DNA of 40,818 nt, from the NCBI GenBank assembly GCA_036398175.1, contig DASWHL010000123.1, forward strand, positions 1 to 40,818. Reading direction: 5' to 3'. Each line of letters begins with the position of its first letter. Positions within the stretch are counted from its first letter, which is position 1. The notes beneath the pieces were generated by a model that saw only the letters and a program-made list of their open reading frames with translations, made no database searches and was not told the DNA's origin. The DNA comes from JAOTWJ01 sp036398175. Lineage in GTDB: Bacteria; Gemmatimonadota; Gemmatimonadetes; Gemmatimonadales; GWC2-71-9. Shown piece by piece: positions 22,823 to 29,959 of the stretch. The translations under genes and the position numbers were made by a program.

Positions 22823-23302
22823 GTGATTCCGGAGCCGCTGCACCCCGCCCTGGTCCACTTTCCGATCGTGTTGGGCGTGGCGTTGCCCATCCTCGCGGCC
22901 TACGCGCTCTGGCGCATGCACGATGGCGCGCCGGCGCGCGCCTGGCGCCCCGTGATGCTGGTGGCCGTGCTGACCTTCGTCTCGGCCTACGTGGCCGCCC
23001 GAACCGGCGAGGGCGAGGAAGAACGGGTGGAAGAGGTGCTCGGGAGCCACGATCCCATCCACGAGCACGAGGACGCCGCGGACATGTTCGTGCTGCTGAG
23101 CGGCGTGGTGGCGGGCCTGGCCCTGCTCGGGTTCGCACCCGGCTTCGTGGGCCGGGGAGCGCGCCTGCTGGTGCTCGTGGGCGCCGTGGGCGGGATGGCC
23201 GCGGTGTCACGCACCGGCCTGCTGGGTGGGGAGCTGGCGTACCGGCACGGCGCGGCCGCGGCGTACACAGCCGACGCCGCGCAGGGCGAGGACAACCGGT
23301 AA
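22823..23302 (+). CDS. DUF2231-like membrane protein
   Basis: 159 residues from GTG 22823 after GGAGG. It opens with PLHPALVHFPIVLGVALPIL, the HPxxVHFPI signature of DUF2231 (helix 1). Three more helices are near 38-58 (WRPVMLVAVLTFVSAYVAAR), 90-108 and 113-130. Acidic-histidine stretches in the loop between helices 2 and 3 (GEGEEERVEEVLGSHDPIHE and the HEDAAD that follows) include five His or Glu residues close together, which could bind heme or metal. The function of the family is unknown; related proteins accompany redox modules. The VOC gene follows after 19 bp but has its own -10. Confidence 0.75.
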   Translation: MIPEPLHPALVHFPIVLGVALPILAAYALWRMHDGAPARAWRPVMLVAVLTFVSAYVAARTGEGEEERVEEVLGSHDPIHEHEDAADMFVLLSGVVAGLALLGFAPGFVGRGARLLVLVGAVGGMAAVSRTGLLGGELAYRHGAAAAYTADAAQGEDNR

Positions 23303-23306
23303 CGTG

Positions 23307-23312
23307 TAGCTT
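23307..23312 (+). promoter_or_regulatory. -10 element TAGCTT, candidate leaderless promoter of the VOC gene
   Basis: TAGCTT ends only 9 nt before the ATG at 23322. With the normal 6-7-nt discriminator the transcript would begin about 3 nt before the start codon. No Shine-Dalgarno sequence is present between the two. Confidence 0.5.
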
Positions 23313-23321
23313 GTTCCGGGC

Positions 23322-24266
23322 ATGCGCGACGTCCACGGCATCCATCACGTCACCGCCATCGCGGGAGACCCGCGCGAGAACCTTGCGTTCTACTCGGGCG
23401 TGCTGGGGATGCGCCTGGTCAAGCGGAGCGTGAACCAGGACGATCCGGGGACATACCATCTCTTCTACGCCGACGCGGCCGGCCATCCCGGCACCGACCT
23501 GACGTTTTTCCCGTGGCTCCATCTGCCGGCCGGCCGGCCGGGGACGGGGATGATCAACGAGGTGATGCTGGCCGTGCCGCCCGGCACCCTGGACTACTGG
23601 ACGGACCGGCTCGGCGCCGCGGGCGTTGCCGCCGGCGCCGCCGAGGAGCGGTTCGGCGAGCGCGCCCTGCCGTTCACGGACCCGCACGGGATGCCGGTGG
23701 CCCTGGTCGAGGCGGACGGCGAGCGGCTCTTCAGCCCGTGGACCGACGGCCCGGTGCCGGCGGACCGTCAGGTGCGCGGCATCCACGGCGTCCGGTTGTG
23801 GGAAGAAAGCCTCGGGCCGACGCGCGGCCTGCTGGCGGAAGTGCTTGGCTTCCCGGCGGCCGGCGCGGACGGCGACTGGCACCGGTACGGCGCGGGCGGC
23901 GCGTCGTCGGCCGGCGTCGTAGACGTCCGCGAGGCGCGCGGCACGCCACCCGGGCGGATGGGCCGGGGGGCGGTGCACCATGTCGCCTTCCGGGTTTCGG
24001 ATGACGTCATGCAGGACGCGGTGCGCCGACGCGTCGCGGCCGCGGGCCGGCGTCCGACGCCCGTGATAGACCGGTTCTGGTTCAAGTCCGTCTACTTCAC
24101 CGAGCCGGGCGGCGTGCTCTTCGAGTTGGCGACCGATGGGCCGGGATTTGCCGTGGACGAGGACGCCAGCCACCTGGGCGAGCGGCTGGTGCTCCCACCG
24201 TGGCTGGAGCCGCAACGCGAGCGGATCACGGCGGCGCTACCCGCGCTGGATCGGCGACTGGATTGA
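23322..24266 (+). CDS. VOC-superfamily ring-cleaving dioxygenase-like protein
   Basis: 314 residues, two vicinal-oxygen-chelate modules. Module 1 (1-130): HGIHHVTAIAGDPRENLAFY, VLGMRLVKRSVNQDDPGTYH and LFYADAAGHPGTDLTFFPW. Module 2 (145-285): IHGVRLWEESLGPTRGLLAE, AVHHVAFRV and YFTEPGGVLFELATD. Metal ligands look like His8/His9 in module 1, His210 (GAVHHVAF) and Glu in LFELATD. The family (YkcA/MhqO type) is annotated as ring-cleaving dioxygenase and tied to quinone or catechol stress; the real substrate is unknown. The ATG at 23322 has no Shine-Dalgarno sequence; see the promoter entry for the leaderless reading. Confidence 0.85.
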   Translation: MRDVHGIHHVTAIAGDPRENLAFYSGVLGMRLVKRSVNQDDPGTYHLFYADAAGHPGTDLTFFPWLHLPAGRPGTGMINEVMLAVPPGTLDYWTDRLGAAGVAAGAAEERFGERALPFTDPHGMPVALVEADGERLFSPWTDGPVPADRQVRGIHGVRLWEESLGPTRGLLAEVLGFPAAGADGDWHRYGAGGASSAGVVDVREARGTPPGRMGRGAVHHVAFRVSDDVMQDAVRRRVAAAGRRPTPVIDRFWFKSVYFTEPGGVLFELATDGPGFAVDEDASHLGERLVLPPWLEPQRERITAALPALDRRLD

Positions 24267-24298
24267 CCCCGCCCCGCGCAAACCGGCTCCCCGCACCA

Positions 24299-24304
24299 TA
24301 GGTT
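24299..24304 (+). promoter_or_regulatory. -10-like element TAGGTT upstream of the multi-PAS kinase
   Basis: TAGGTT lies 51 nt ahead of the ATG at 24356. It is a weaker member of the TAGNTT set and there is no evident -35. Confidence 0.3.
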
Positions 24305-24355
24305 CCGTGGCGGTCGCCCCTTCCGGGGCCGGCCGCCGACCCGTCCGGAGGCGTC

Positions 24356-27328
24356 ATGCCACGTACTCCTCGCCCCCCAGCCGTCGAGGCACTCCGGTTG
24401 GCGGTGATCTACACGCTGTTCGGCGTCCTGTGGATTCTCATCTCGGACGCCGTGGTTGCGTGGATCACGACCGATCCCGCGCGCCTGACGAGCCTCCAGA
24501 CCGCCAAGGGCTGGCTGTTCGTGGGCGCGTCCGCCGCCGTGCTGGCGTTCCTGGTCTACCGGGCACTCGCCCGGGCGGCCCGGGCACAGCAGGCCCTGAC
24601 GGCAACCGAGGCCGGCTATCGGGAGCTGTTTGAGGCGAACCCGCTCCCGATGTGGATCTACGATCCGGCAACCCTGCGGTTCCTCGCAGTCAACGATGCG
24701 GCGGTCGTGCACTATGGCTACAGCCGCGAGGCGTTCCTTCGGATGACGATCGGCGACATCCGGCCGCTGGAGGATCTGCCCGCGCTGCGCGACTGGCTGG
24801 CGCGCGCCGGGGACGGCGCGGTGCTCTCGGGGCTGTGGCGACACTGCAAGCGGGACGGGACGCTCATCGAGGTGGACATCTCCTCGCATGGGATGGAATG
24901 GGGCGGTCGTCCGGCGCGCTGCGTGGTGGCGACCGACGTGACCGAGCGGCGCCGTGCCGAGCGCGCCTTGCGCGTGAGTGAGGAGCGGCTGCGCATCGGC
25001 CTCCAGGGCATCAACGCCGCCATGAACGTCGTCGAGGTGCCGCCCGACGCGACGGACGTCCGGTCCGCGCGCCTGTACATTGACCCGGTCGTGAAGCGCG
25101 TGCTGGGCTACGCGGACCACGAGTTTCCCAACAAACTCGAGGAGTGGCTCGCCCGGGTCCACCCGGACGACCGGCCGGCGCTGGACGCGCGAGTGGCGGT
25201 CATGACCCAGTGGAAGCCGGGTCTCACGCACGCGCGATACCGGATGCGCCACCGCGATGGCTCCTGGCGCTGGATCGAGGCGCACGGCGCGTGGGCGGAG
25301 CCGTCGGCCGGCCCGCCCACGCGCTACGTCTCGCTGCTGCGGGACGTGACGGAGGAGATCGAGCGCCGGGACGCCGCGCGCGAGGTCGCCCGGCTCTTCC
25401 GCGTCGCCTTCGAAGAGTCGAGCGTGCCCATGGCGGTGCTCAGCGCCGATGGCCGTTTCGAGTCCGCGAACGCCGCGTTCGGGCGGTTTCTGGCGATGCC
25501 CCCTGAGGCGCTGGCCGGCCGGCACTACCGGGAGGTGACCCATCCGGACGAGTGGGATCGGGACGCGGAACTCATGGCGGCCAGGATCCGCGGACCCGGC
25601 GACACGGGCGCGCGGGAGAAGCGCTACGTCCGGGCCGACGGGGGGGTCGTCTGGGGACACGTCGTGGTCACCGCGATTCCCCATCACGGTGGTTATCAGG
25701 TCTTTGCCCAGGTGCAGGACATCACGGCCCGGCGCGACGCGGAAGCAAAGCTGCAGGAGCGGGAAGCCCTGCTGCGGCTGGCGCTGACCGCGGGCGGGCA
25801 CGGCCTGTACGACGTGAACGTCCAGACGGGCGCGGCCTCCGTCAACGACGACTACATGCGGATGCTCGGGTACGAGCCCGGCGAGTTCACCGAGACCAAC
25901 GAGCGGTGGCGGGAACGCCTGCACCCGGACGACCGGGACGCCGTGTCCCGCGCGTATGAGGAGTACGTCGCGGGGCGCCTGCCCGCGTATCGGGTCGAGT
26001 TCCGCCAGCGGACGAAGTCGGGAGACTGGAAGTGGATCCTGTCCCTGGGCGCCATCGTGGAGCGCGATGCGGCCGGCCGTCCGCTGCGCATGGTGGGCAC
26101 GCACACCGACATCAGCCGGCAGAAGGAGCGCGAGTCTGCGCTCCAGCGCGCGAACCGCGCCCTGGGCCTTCGCGCCGAGGCCAATCGGCTCATCACCGGC
26201 GCCCGGGACGAGCGCGCGTTGATGGACGGGATCTGCCGGCTCGCGGTGGAACGCGGCGGCTACCGCCTGGTGTGGGTCGGGATGGCGCGCACCGACGCCG
26301 AGCGCCGGGTCGAGCCGGTAGCGGCCGCGGGTCCCGCGCGCGCCTACGTGGACACCCTCCGCGTCACCTGGGCCGACGAACCGGCGGGCCGTGGCCCCAC
26401 CGGCACGGCCATCCGGACGGGTGAGACACAGGTGGTCCACGACATCGCGTCGCACGCGGCGTTTGCGCCGTGGAGAGAGGCGGCCCTCGCCCACGGATTT
26501 CGCGCCTCCATCGCGGTCCCGCTCCAGGACGCCGGCGTGACGGCCGGCACGCTCAACCTCCACACGGACGCGAGCGAGACGTTTCACGCGGACGAAGTGG
26601 CCCTGCTCACGGACCTCGGCCGCGACCTGGCGTTCGGACTCACGGCGCTGCGGGCCCGCGCGCAGGTCGAGGCCTTGCTGATGATGCAGGAGGAGTCGGT
26701 GGAGGCGGAGCGTGCCCGGGTTTCGCAGGAGCTGCACGACGAGCTGGGCCAGTCCCTCACGGGCATCAAGCTCGACCTCGCGTGGCTGCGCGACCATATG
26801 CCCGCCGAGGTCATCGGCGGCCCGCTCGGCACGCGGCTCGGCGATGCGCTGAGCCTCGTGGACGGGACCGTGGAGACCGTGCGGCGGATCTCGGGTGATC
26901 TCCGTCCCGGGGTGCTCGACGACCTCGGGCTGGAGGCGGCGCTCCGCTGGCTCACGCGCGACGTCGGGAAGCGGTCGGGCCTGGCGATCCGCCTCGAGAA
27001 AGGGAGCGACCTGCCCGACCTGTCTCCGCCGGCGGCCACCGCCATGTTCCGGGTGGTGCAGGAAGCCTTGACGAACGTGGCGCGGTACGCGCCGGGCGCG
27101 ACGGTCGTGCTGCGCTACGGGGTCGAGGCGGACAGCGTCCGGATGACGGTCACGGACGACGGACCGGGGTTCGACACGGAAGCGCCGCGCGGACCGCGGG
27201 AGGGATTGGGGCTGCTCGGCATGCGGGAGCGGGCGCGGCGGCACGGCGGCGAGCTGGTGGTCACCAGCGCCCCGGGTCGTGGCGCGACGATCAGCCTGTC
27301 GCTGCCCATCGCGTCCGCCGTTCCCTAG
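24356..27328 (+). CDS. Membrane sensor histidine kinase with four PAS domains, GAF and NarL-type kinase core
   Basis: 990 residues. Two N-terminal helices (about 13-38, YTLFGVLWILISDAVVAWIT; about 54-75, GWLFVGASAAVLAFLVYRAL) flank a short periplasmic loop. Then come PAS domains at about 88-205, 208-340, 347-465 and 472-600; each ends in a PAC-like stretch (for example GSWRWIEAHGAWAEPS and GDWKWILSLGAIVERD). A GAF domain follows at about 605-770 (RLAVERGGYRLVWVG, FRASIAVPLQDAGVTAGTLN). The core is HisKA_3 with phospho-acceptor H794 in QELHDELGQSLTGIKLDL, then an HATPase_c with NVARYAPGATVVL, DDGPGF and GLGLLGMRERARRHGG. NarL/FixJ response regulators are the usual partners; none is in the window. 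It converges on the CpxP-like gene. Confidence 0.92.
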   Translation: MPRTPRPPAVEALRLAVIYTLFGVLWILISDAVVAWITTDPARLTSLQTAKGWLFVGASAAVLAFLVYRALARAARAQQALTATEAGYRELFEANPLPMWIYDPATLRFLAVNDAAVVHYGYSREAFLRMTIGDIRPLEDLPALRDWLARAGDGAVLSGLWRHCKRDGTLIEVDISSHGMEWGGRPARCVVATDVTERRRAERALRVSEERLRIGLQGINAAMNVVEVPPDATDVRSARLYIDPVVKRVLGYADHEFPNKLEEWLARVHPDDRPALDARVAVMTQWKPGLTHARYRMRHRDGSWRWIEAHGAWAEPSAGPPTRYVSLLRDVTEEIERRDAAREVARLFRVAFEESSVPMAVLSADGRFESANAAFGRFLAMPPEALAGRHYREVTHPDEWDRDAELMAARIRGPGDTGAREKRYVRADGGVVWGHVVVTAIPHHGGYQVFAQVQDITARRDAEAKLQEREALLRLALTAGGHGLYDVNVQTGAASVNDDYMRMLGYEPGEFTETNERWRERLHPDDRDAVSRAYEEYVAGRLPAYRVEFRQRTKSGDWKWILSLGAIVERDAAGRPLRMVGTHTDISRQKERESALQRANRALGLRAEANRLITGARDERALMDGICRLAVERGGYRLVWVGMARTDAERRVEPVAAAGPARAYVDTLRVTWADEPAGRGPTGTAIRTGETQVVHDIASHAAFAPWREAALAHGFRASIAVPLQDAGVTAGTLNLHTDASETFHADEVALLTDLGRDLAFGLTALRARAQVEALLMMQEESVEAERARVSQELHDELGQSLTGIKLDLAWLRDHMPAEVIGGPLGTRLGDALSLVDGTVETVRRISGDLRPGVLDDLGLEAALRWLTRDVGKRSGLAIRLEKGSDLPDLSPPAATAMFRVVQEALTNVARYAPGATVVLRYGVEADSVRMTVTDDGPGFDTEAPRGPREGLGLLGMRERARRHGGELVVTSAPGRGATISLSLPIASAVP

Positions 27329-27344
27329 CGCCTTCCCCGGCGCT
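27327..27344. terminator. Small hairpin between convergent genes
   Basis: AGCGCC (27327-27332) pairs with GGCGCT (27339-27344) around a 6-nt loop. It overlaps the stop codons of the histidine kinase and the CpxP-like gene and could serve both strands. There is no T-run. Confidence 0.3.
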
Positions 27345-27793
27345 CAGTGGGGCGGGCCGCTGTCCATGGGCGGGCCGCCCGGGAATCCCGGCCCGCCGCG
27401 CGGCCCGCGCCGGCCCCGCGGGCTCCGCGTTTCCATCGCATCGAACTGCCGCTGCTGGCTTGGCGTGAGCACGGCGCGAATCTGCGCCCGGGCCGAGTCC
27501 TGGATGGCGTGCAGCCGCGGCAGCGAGGCCCGCAACACCGAGTCGGTGCGGGGCCGGCTCGCGCGGAAAATGGCCTGGATCCGTTCCTGCTGGTCGGGCG
27601 TGAGCCGCAACTCGTCGAACCCGGGGGGCAGCCCGGCCCGCATGCGCATGGCGTCCATGGGCGGCCGCGGCGCGCGAGCCGCCCGGACGCGCTCGGCGGC
27701 CATGCCGCCCAGGGCGCCCACGACGAACGCGATCCCGAGCAGGGCGATGCCCTGGAGCCGAACGCGGCCGAGCGATTCGAAGCCGTCCTTCAT
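27344..27793 (-). CDS. CpxP/Spy-like periplasmic LTxxQ protein with membrane anchor
   Basis: 149 residues from ATG 27793 after GAGGAGG. One N-terminal anchor helix (about 13-34, LQGIALLGIAFVVGALGGMA) is followed by a periplasmic, helix-rich domain with two LTPxQ motifs: LRLTPDQQERIQAIF (about 63-77) and VLTPSQQRQFDAM (about 106-118). The tail is Gly/Pro/Arg-rich. The LTPxQ pair is the mark of Spy/CpxP and of heavy-metal resistance CnrX/ZraP-type sensors. As third gene of a sigma, membrane protein and LTPxQ module, it is probably the periplasmic arm that senses envelope or metal stress and controls release of the sigma factor. Its ATG overlaps the preceding gene by 4 nt. Confidence 0.78.
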   Translation of the reverse strand: MKDGFESLGRVRLQGIALLGIAFVVGALGGMAAERVRAARAPRPPMDAMRMRAGLPPGFDELRLTPDQQERIQAIFRASRPRTDSVLRASLPRLHAIQDSARAQIRAVLTPSQQRQFDAMETRSPRGRRGPRGGPGFPGGPPMDSGPPH

Positions 27794-28152
27794 TGCGCCT
27801 CCTCGAGCGCCGAGAACACCTGCGCCGCCGTCGGCGTCTCCGCGGCGCCCATCCAGGTGACGAGGGCGGTCGGGATGCCCAGGGCCTCCGCGACGCCGGC
27901 GTCCGCGCCGTCCGTCGCGGCCACGGCGGGCCGGACCTGCGTCAGGACGCCCACCGCGGCGAGGGTCAGGGCCGCGGCGAGCGCCAGCATCGGACGCCAC
28001 CAGGTGGTGATCTGTCCCATGGTCGTGACCCGCGCGCGCCGCGCCGCAAGTGGCAGCGCCGCGCGGTCCATGATCCGGCCGATCGCGCGCTCATAGCGCA
28101 CGGGGTCGCGGGCGGGATCGAACGCGCGGAGATCCATCGGGTCGTCGTTCAT
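27790..28152 (-). CDS. Single-pass membrane protein, probable anti-sigma factor
   Basis: 120 residues. The N-terminal 50 residues are cytoplasmic and charged (RAFDPARDPVRYERAIGRIM, AARRARVTTMGQITTWWR), then one membrane helix at about 53-70 (MLALAAALTLAAVGVLTQV), then a short periplasmic tail (GVAEALGIPTALVTWMG). There is no zinc-binding HxxxCxxC, so it is not of the ZAS type. The assignment rests on position: ATGA overlap with the sigma gene upstream and with the CpxP-like gene downstream, plus topology. Its sequence alone is not diagnostic. Confidence 0.6.
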   Translation of the reverse strand: MNDDPMDLRAFDPARDPVRYERAIGRIMDRAALPLAARRARVTTMGQITTWWRPMLALAAALTLAAVGVLTQVRPAVAATDGADAGVAEALGIPTALVTWMGAAETPTAAQVFSALEEAQ

Positions 28153-28697
28153 GGCAGATACTCCTTCAGGTCGTCCTGCGGCAGCAGCTCCCGGAGGCGC
28201 TTCCGCGCCTGGAAGAGATGCTGGCGCGCCATCACCTCGGACATCGCGAGGGACTCGGCGATGTCCCGGTGGCGCCATCCCTCGAGATCGTGCAGCAGGA
28301 GGATCTCGCGCTGCACCGGGCTCAGCTGCGCCATCGCCTGTTCCAGCACCCGCCGGATCTCGTGCCGCTCGGTCCCCAGGTCCGCCCGGTCCGGTCCCGC
28401 CGGATCCACGTCCTCGATGGCCGCGGCGGTCCGAACCTGCTCGCGCTCCCGAATGTTGTGCGCGCGGTTCCGGACGATCGTCAGCAGCCAGCCGGCAAAC
28501 CGGTCGGGATCGCACTCGTCCAGCCGCTCCAGGGCCCGGATGAACCCGTCCTGCACCACGTCCTCGGCGTCCATGTCGTTGCCCGTCAGCGCGCGCCCGG
28601 TGGTGTACGCGGCCCGGTAGTGGGCGCGCACGAGGTCCTCGAAGGCCCGGGCATCACCGGCCCGCGCTCGCAGCACCAGGTCCCGGGTGGCGGTCAT
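28149..28697 (-). CDS. ECF sigma factor (RpoE-like)
   Basis: 182 residues. Region 2 is at about 10-80: FEDLVRAHYRAAYTTGRALT, DAEDVVQDGFIRALERLDEC, FAGWLLTIVRNRAHNIRERE. Region 4 is at about 115-175: AMAQLSPVQREILLLHDLEG, HRDIAESLAMSEVMARQHLF and RKRLRELL. No Cys-rich tail is present, unlike the other sigma factor of the window. The ATG at 28697 has no convincing Shine-Dalgarno sequence, and a CATAGA hexamer ends just 4 nt upstream. It leads an operon with a membrane protein and a periplasmic LTPxQ protein, so it is likely held inactive at the membrane until stress. Confidence 0.92.
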   Translation of the reverse strand: MTATRDLVLRARAGDARAFEDLVRAHYRAAYTTGRALTGNDMDAEDVVQDGFIRALERLDECDPDRFAGWLLTIVRNRAHNIREREQVRTAAAIEDVDPAGPDRADLGTERHEIRRVLEQAMAQLSPVQREILLLHDLEGWRHRDIAESLAMSEVMARQHLFQARKRLRELLPQDDLKEYLP

Positions 28698-28786
28698 GAC
28701 TCTATGGAAAAGACATGGGGGGGCGGGAAAGCGTTAGGGATGCGGCACCGCCGGATCCGCCGCTGGCACGCCCGCCGGGGGCCCGA

Positions 28787-28792
28787 TAGCTT
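28787..28792 (+). promoter_or_regulatory. -10 element TAGCTT for the aldolase gene
   Basis: TAGCTT lies 84 nt ahead of the ATG at 28871. The predicted leader of about 72 nt contains a small GCGCG/CGCGC hairpin (around 28818-28841). Confidence 0.45.
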
Positions 28793-28870
28793 AGGCTGCA
28801 TTGGAAAATCACGCGGCCGCGCGTTCGGAGCGACGCGCGTGCGGACGACAGGCATCGGCGAGGGCATGAC

Positions 28871-29890
28871 ATGGCACAGCACGATCTGGCAAAGACGGCC
28901 CGGGCGATGGTCGCCAAAGGCAAGGGCATCCTGGCGGCCGACGAGAGCTTCGGGACCATTGACAAGCGATTCAAATCCATCAACATCACTTCCTCGGAGG
29001 AGCACCGGCGGGCGTACCGCGAGATGCTGTTCACGACGGGCGACATCGGGGCCTACATCAGCGGCGTCATCATGTTCGACGAGACGATCCGGCACAAGGC
29101 GGCGGACGGCACGCCGTTCGTGAAGGTGCTGGAGCGGGCCGGCGTGATCCCCGGGATCAAGGTGGATACGGGCGCCAAGGACCTCCCCCGGTATCCGGGC
29201 GAGAAGATCACCGAGGGCCTGGACGGCCTGCGGGAGCGCCTGGCCGAGTACTACAGGCTGGGCGCGCGGTTCGCCAAGTGGCGCGCGGTGATCACGATCG
29301 GCGACGGCATGCCCACGCGGTTCTGCATTGACGCCAACGCCCACGCGCTGGCGCGGTACGCGGCCCTGTGTCAGGAAGCCGGGATCGTGCCCATCGTCGA
29401 GCCCGAAGTGTTGATGGACGGCGCGCACGCGGGCGAACGCTGCGACGACGTCACCACGACGACCCTCGAGAGCGTCTTCTTCCAGCTGCACGCCCACCGC
29501 GTGAGCTACGAGGGGATGATCCTCAAGCCGAACATGGTGATCCCGGGCAAGAAAGCGGCGACGCAGTGGACCCCGAAGCGGATCGCGGAGGCCACGGTGC
29601 GCTGTTTCCAGCGGACGGTGCCGGCCGCGGTGCCGGGCATCGTGTTCCTGTCGGGTGGCCAGACGCCCGCCGAGGCCACCGCCAACCTGGACGCCATGAA
29701 CCGGATGGGGAAACACCCCTGGGAGTTGTCGTATTCGTACGGGCGGGCGCTCCAGGACGAGGCCCTCAAGGCGTGGCTCGGCAAGCCGGAGAACGTGGCC
29801 GCCGGCCAGAAGATGTTCGCGCACCGCGGGCACCTGGTGAGCGCCGCGCGCTACGGGAAATACGACACGACGATGGAATCCGCGGCGTAA
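28871..29890 (+). CDS. Class I fructose-bisphosphate aldolase
   Basis: 339 residues, the eukaryote-like class I type. It interconverts fructose 1,6-bisphosphate with dihydroxyacetone phosphate and glyceraldehyde 3-phosphate, without metal. Landmarks: GKGILAADESFGTIDKRF near the N-terminus, PGIKVDTGAKDLPRYPGEKI, ANAHALARYAALCQEAGIVP, IVEPEVLMDGAH, Schiff-base K219 in GMILKPNMVIPG, and the phosphate-binding FLSGGQTPAEATANLDAMN. It ends in KYDTTMESAA rather than the Tyr end of animal enzymes. The start is ATG 28871, with GAGGG upstream. No other glycolytic gene is near. It is divergent from the ECF sigma gene. Confidence 0.95.
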   Translation: MAQHDLAKTARAMVAKGKGILAADESFGTIDKRFKSINITSSEEHRRAYREMLFTTGDIGAYISGVIMFDETIRHKAADGTPFVKVLERAGVIPGIKVDTGAKDLPRYPGEKITEGLDGLRERLAEYYRLGARFAKWRAVITIGDGMPTRFCIDANAHALARYAALCQEAGIVPIVEPEVLMDGAHAGERCDDVTTTTLESVFFQLHAHRVSYEGMILKPNMVIPGKKAATQWTPKRIAEATVRCFQRTVPAAVPGIVFLSGGQTPAEATANLDAMNRMGKHPWELSYSYGRALQDEALKAWLGKPENVAAGQKMFAHRGHLVSAARYGKYDTTMESAA

Positions 29891-29902
29891 CGCGGCAATG
29901 GT

Positions 29903-29925
29903 GGGGCGACCCGCCGGGTCGCCCC
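29903..29925. repeat. Palindrome GGGGCGACCC-GCC-GGGTCGCCCC
   Basis: A perfect 10-bp stem with a 3-nt loop directly after the aldolase stop. It could act as its terminator (only a weak TACGTT follows). The sequence resembles a short intergenic palindrome that I recall as dispersed in many bacterial genomes, so it may be a mobile mini-repeat. Confidence 0.55.
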
Positions 29926-29944
29926 TACGTTCGTCGGCCCCGCG

Positions 29945-29950
29945 TAGTAT
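29945..29950 (+). promoter_or_regulatory. -10 element TAGTAT, candidate leaderless promoter of the Ser/Thr kinase
   Basis: TAGTAT ends 9 nt before the ATG at 29960, so the transcript would start about 3 nt upstream of the codon. There is no Shine-Dalgarno sequence in the interval. Confidence 0.45.
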
Positions 29951-29959
29951 CGTTGAGCG

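Noticed and set aside
24092..27244. 1050-codon open frame on the minus strand
   Set aside because: It is the antisense shadow of the multi-PAS kinase; composition is Arg/His/Pro-rich with no domain motifs, as expected from high-GC third-position bias.
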